Shown here: positions 63,071 through 64,000 of the stretch, in pieces | Layout of the letters: every line of letters starts with the position of its first letter | Position numbering within the stretch: position 1 is the stretch's first letter | NCBI GenBank assembly: GCA_023459055.1 | Contig: JAEWVR010000031.1 | Coordinates: forward strand, 248,001 to 312,000 | Direction: 5' to 3' | Origin: Fibrobacterota bacterium | GTDB taxonomy: Bacteria; Fibrobacterota; Chitinivibrionia; Chitinivibrionales; Chitinispirillaceae | DNA length: 64,000 nt | Notes under the pieces: model-generated | Databases searched by the model: none | What the model was told of the DNA's origin: nothing | Seen by the model: only the letters and a program-made list of their open reading frames with translations | Made by a program: the position numbers and the translations under genes

Positions 63071-64000
63071 CTATTTTTTATTAGCAGCTTTTTTCTCGGC
63101 AGCAGCAATTCGTTCTCTCATGTCAATCAGTAACGAACTGCCGGGATTATGCCCGATCCCTTTAAGAATCCATTGTTTTGCTTTTGCAAATTCTTCAAGC
63201 TCAATATATAAATTTACCAGATTTGCATAGGTTTCAGGAATATCGTGTTTTCTCTCAACAGCCTTGAAATAAGCTTTCTCGGCATTTTCAATGTCCCCTT
63301 TTTTCCCGTAAATCGCACCAAGATTGTTCCAGGCGAGACTGTAAAGCGGATCCTTTTCAACTACTTTCTTATACATTATTTCTGCACTCGAATCATCACC
63401 GGCAGTCTGGAACTCAACAGCTTCATTATACCATAAATCCGCAGAGTCGTAGTGTACAGCAGATGCTTCCGCTTTAACCTGCGTAGTTGCATAGCGGGTC
63501 TCAATATCCTTATTGTAAATTGACGGATTTAGTTCTTTTGCTTTCTGGTAATATTTCCACGATTCATTGATATCATTAAGATTATAAGCTGCTACCGCAA
63601 GATTGAACTGTACGACCGGGTTTCGCGAATCAACGCTTGACAATTGCAAATACCATTGTTTTGCAACACTCCACTGCTTTAGCGCAAACGCGGCATTTCC
63701 TGCAAGCCGGCAGACATCTGCCCTGTCATTCCCACTTGCACCACCGGCAATACTTTGCGCAATCCCGAGTGCATCACTATACCGTTTTGCGTTATAGGCA
63801 GTTAAGGCTGTATTGTATTTTGTCACAAATGATGTATCCCCGGCTGATTTCATAATTGTCAACGCCTGTTCGTAATTTCCATCCGAAAATGCGATCTGAG
63901 CCCTGACATTTTCAATCTGTTTACGGTTTTGTTCATCGGGTGTAACCTTATCAAGATACTCAAGAGCTTTATTTTTTTGTTCTTTCATTGCCGCAAGTAA
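63071..64000 (-). CDS. TPR-repeat protein, truncated by the window end
   Basis: At least 309 codons; the frame runs off the right edge (LLAA before MKEQKNKALEYL), so its true start is outside. TPR-type helices recur: NYEQALTIMKSAGD, KRYSDALGIAQSIA, KQWSVAKQWYLQLS, NDINESWKYYQKAKELNP, DSSAEIMYKKVVEKDP, GDIENAEKAYFKAVERK and EEFAKAKQWILKGIG. A Lys/Ala tail ends it. TPRs mediate protein contacts; a signal sequence, if any, would lie beyond the window. Function not assignable. Confidence 0.85.
   Translation of the reverse strand, partial: LLAAMKEQKNKALEYLDKVTPDEQNRKQIENVRAQIAFSDGNYEQALTIMKSAGDTSFVTKYNTALTAYNAKRYSDALGIAQSIAGGASGNDRADVCRLAGNAAFALKQWSVAKQWYLQLSSVDSRNPVVQFNLAVAAYNLNDINESWKYYQKAKELNPSIYNKDIETRYATTQVKAEASAVHYDSADLWYNEAVEFQTAGDDSSAEIMYKKVVEKDPLYSLAWNNLGAIYGKKGDIENAEKAYFKAVERKHDIPETYANLVNLYIELEEFAKAKQWILKGIGHNPGSSLLIDMRERIAAAEKKAANKK

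Noticed and set aside
1..64000. CRISPR arrays, prophage, insertion sequences, rRNA or tRNA genes
   Set aside because: No regular repeat-spacer arrays, transposase-like frames with terminal repeats, phage structural genes or stable RNA genes were seen by eye.

Overview
The window looks like chromosomal DNA of a Gram-negative, polysaccharide-degrading bacterium, most probably of the Fibrobacterota (Chitinispirillia or a relative). Pointers are a TIGR02147-family regulator (53633-54484), a family best known from Fibrobacter; three secreted carbohydrate-active proteins (GH5, GH8, esterase) that end in the same kind of C-terminal sorting-like module; a type III glutamine synthetase; and LPS-heptose (hldD) and SPOR proteins, which imply an outer membrane. 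Base composition is AT-rich. The placement is inference from gene content. I saw no rRNA, tRNA, CRISPR array, prophage or insertion sequence.

Layout. 0-8 kb: exported Ntn hydrolase, secreted GH5 enzyme, radical-SAM AmrS with a membrane spermidine-synthase-like protein, and a DNA alkyltransferase. 8-13 kb: secreted ankyrin protein, SPOR lipoprotein plus cyclic-nucleotide-binding protein, SRPBCC protein, small antitoxin-like protein, YceH, and a secreted DUF2914 protein. 13-20 kb: metallophosphatase/thioredoxin fusion, then the minus-strand housekeeping genes tyrS, yraN, a Ser/Thr kinase, gmk and a small membrane protein, then an orphan ExbD-like protein. 20-28 kb: beta-CASP RNA nuclease, ABM-like protein, FlgC-like protein, second Ser/Thr kinase, CHASE3 chemoreceptor, CgeB-like glycosyltransferase, FmdB zinc ribbon. 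28-37 kb: lipoprotein, GH8 glucanase, pdxB, and a plus-strand run of ADP-ribosylglycohydrolase, degenerate PfkB kinase, second CgeB-like glycosyltransferase and MutY-like glycosylase. 37-45 kb: a minus-strand run hldD, FapA-like, TPR, coiled-coil protein, histidine kinase, sigma-54 response regulator. 45-52 kb: Yip1 protein, FliN, YjbQ, M23 peptidase, CNNM protein, LarE and two sugar-nucleotide-type oxidoreductases. 52-56 kb: TIGR02147 regulator with three downstream lipoprotein genes (one only 57 aa), ferredoxin, secreted esterase. 56-64 kb: glnN, a 734-nt AT-rich spacer, an alpha/beta hydrolase plus divergent PEP-synthase-like pair behind a good sigma-54 promoter match, and a TPR protein cut by the window end.

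How it works together. GH5, GH8 and the esterase, with secreted lipoproteins, form a plant-polysaccharide theme. Two Pkn2-type kinases, a two-component sigma-54 activator, a cyclic-nucleotide receptor and a chemoreceptor give dense signalling. The most unusual candidates are the sigma-54-linked hydrolase/PEP-synthase-like pair whose phospho-carrier His is Asn, the ADP-ribosylglycohydrolase/pseudo-PfkB/glycosyltransferase run, and the TIGR02147-lipoprotein cassette. All family calls are from reading the sequence; no searches were run.
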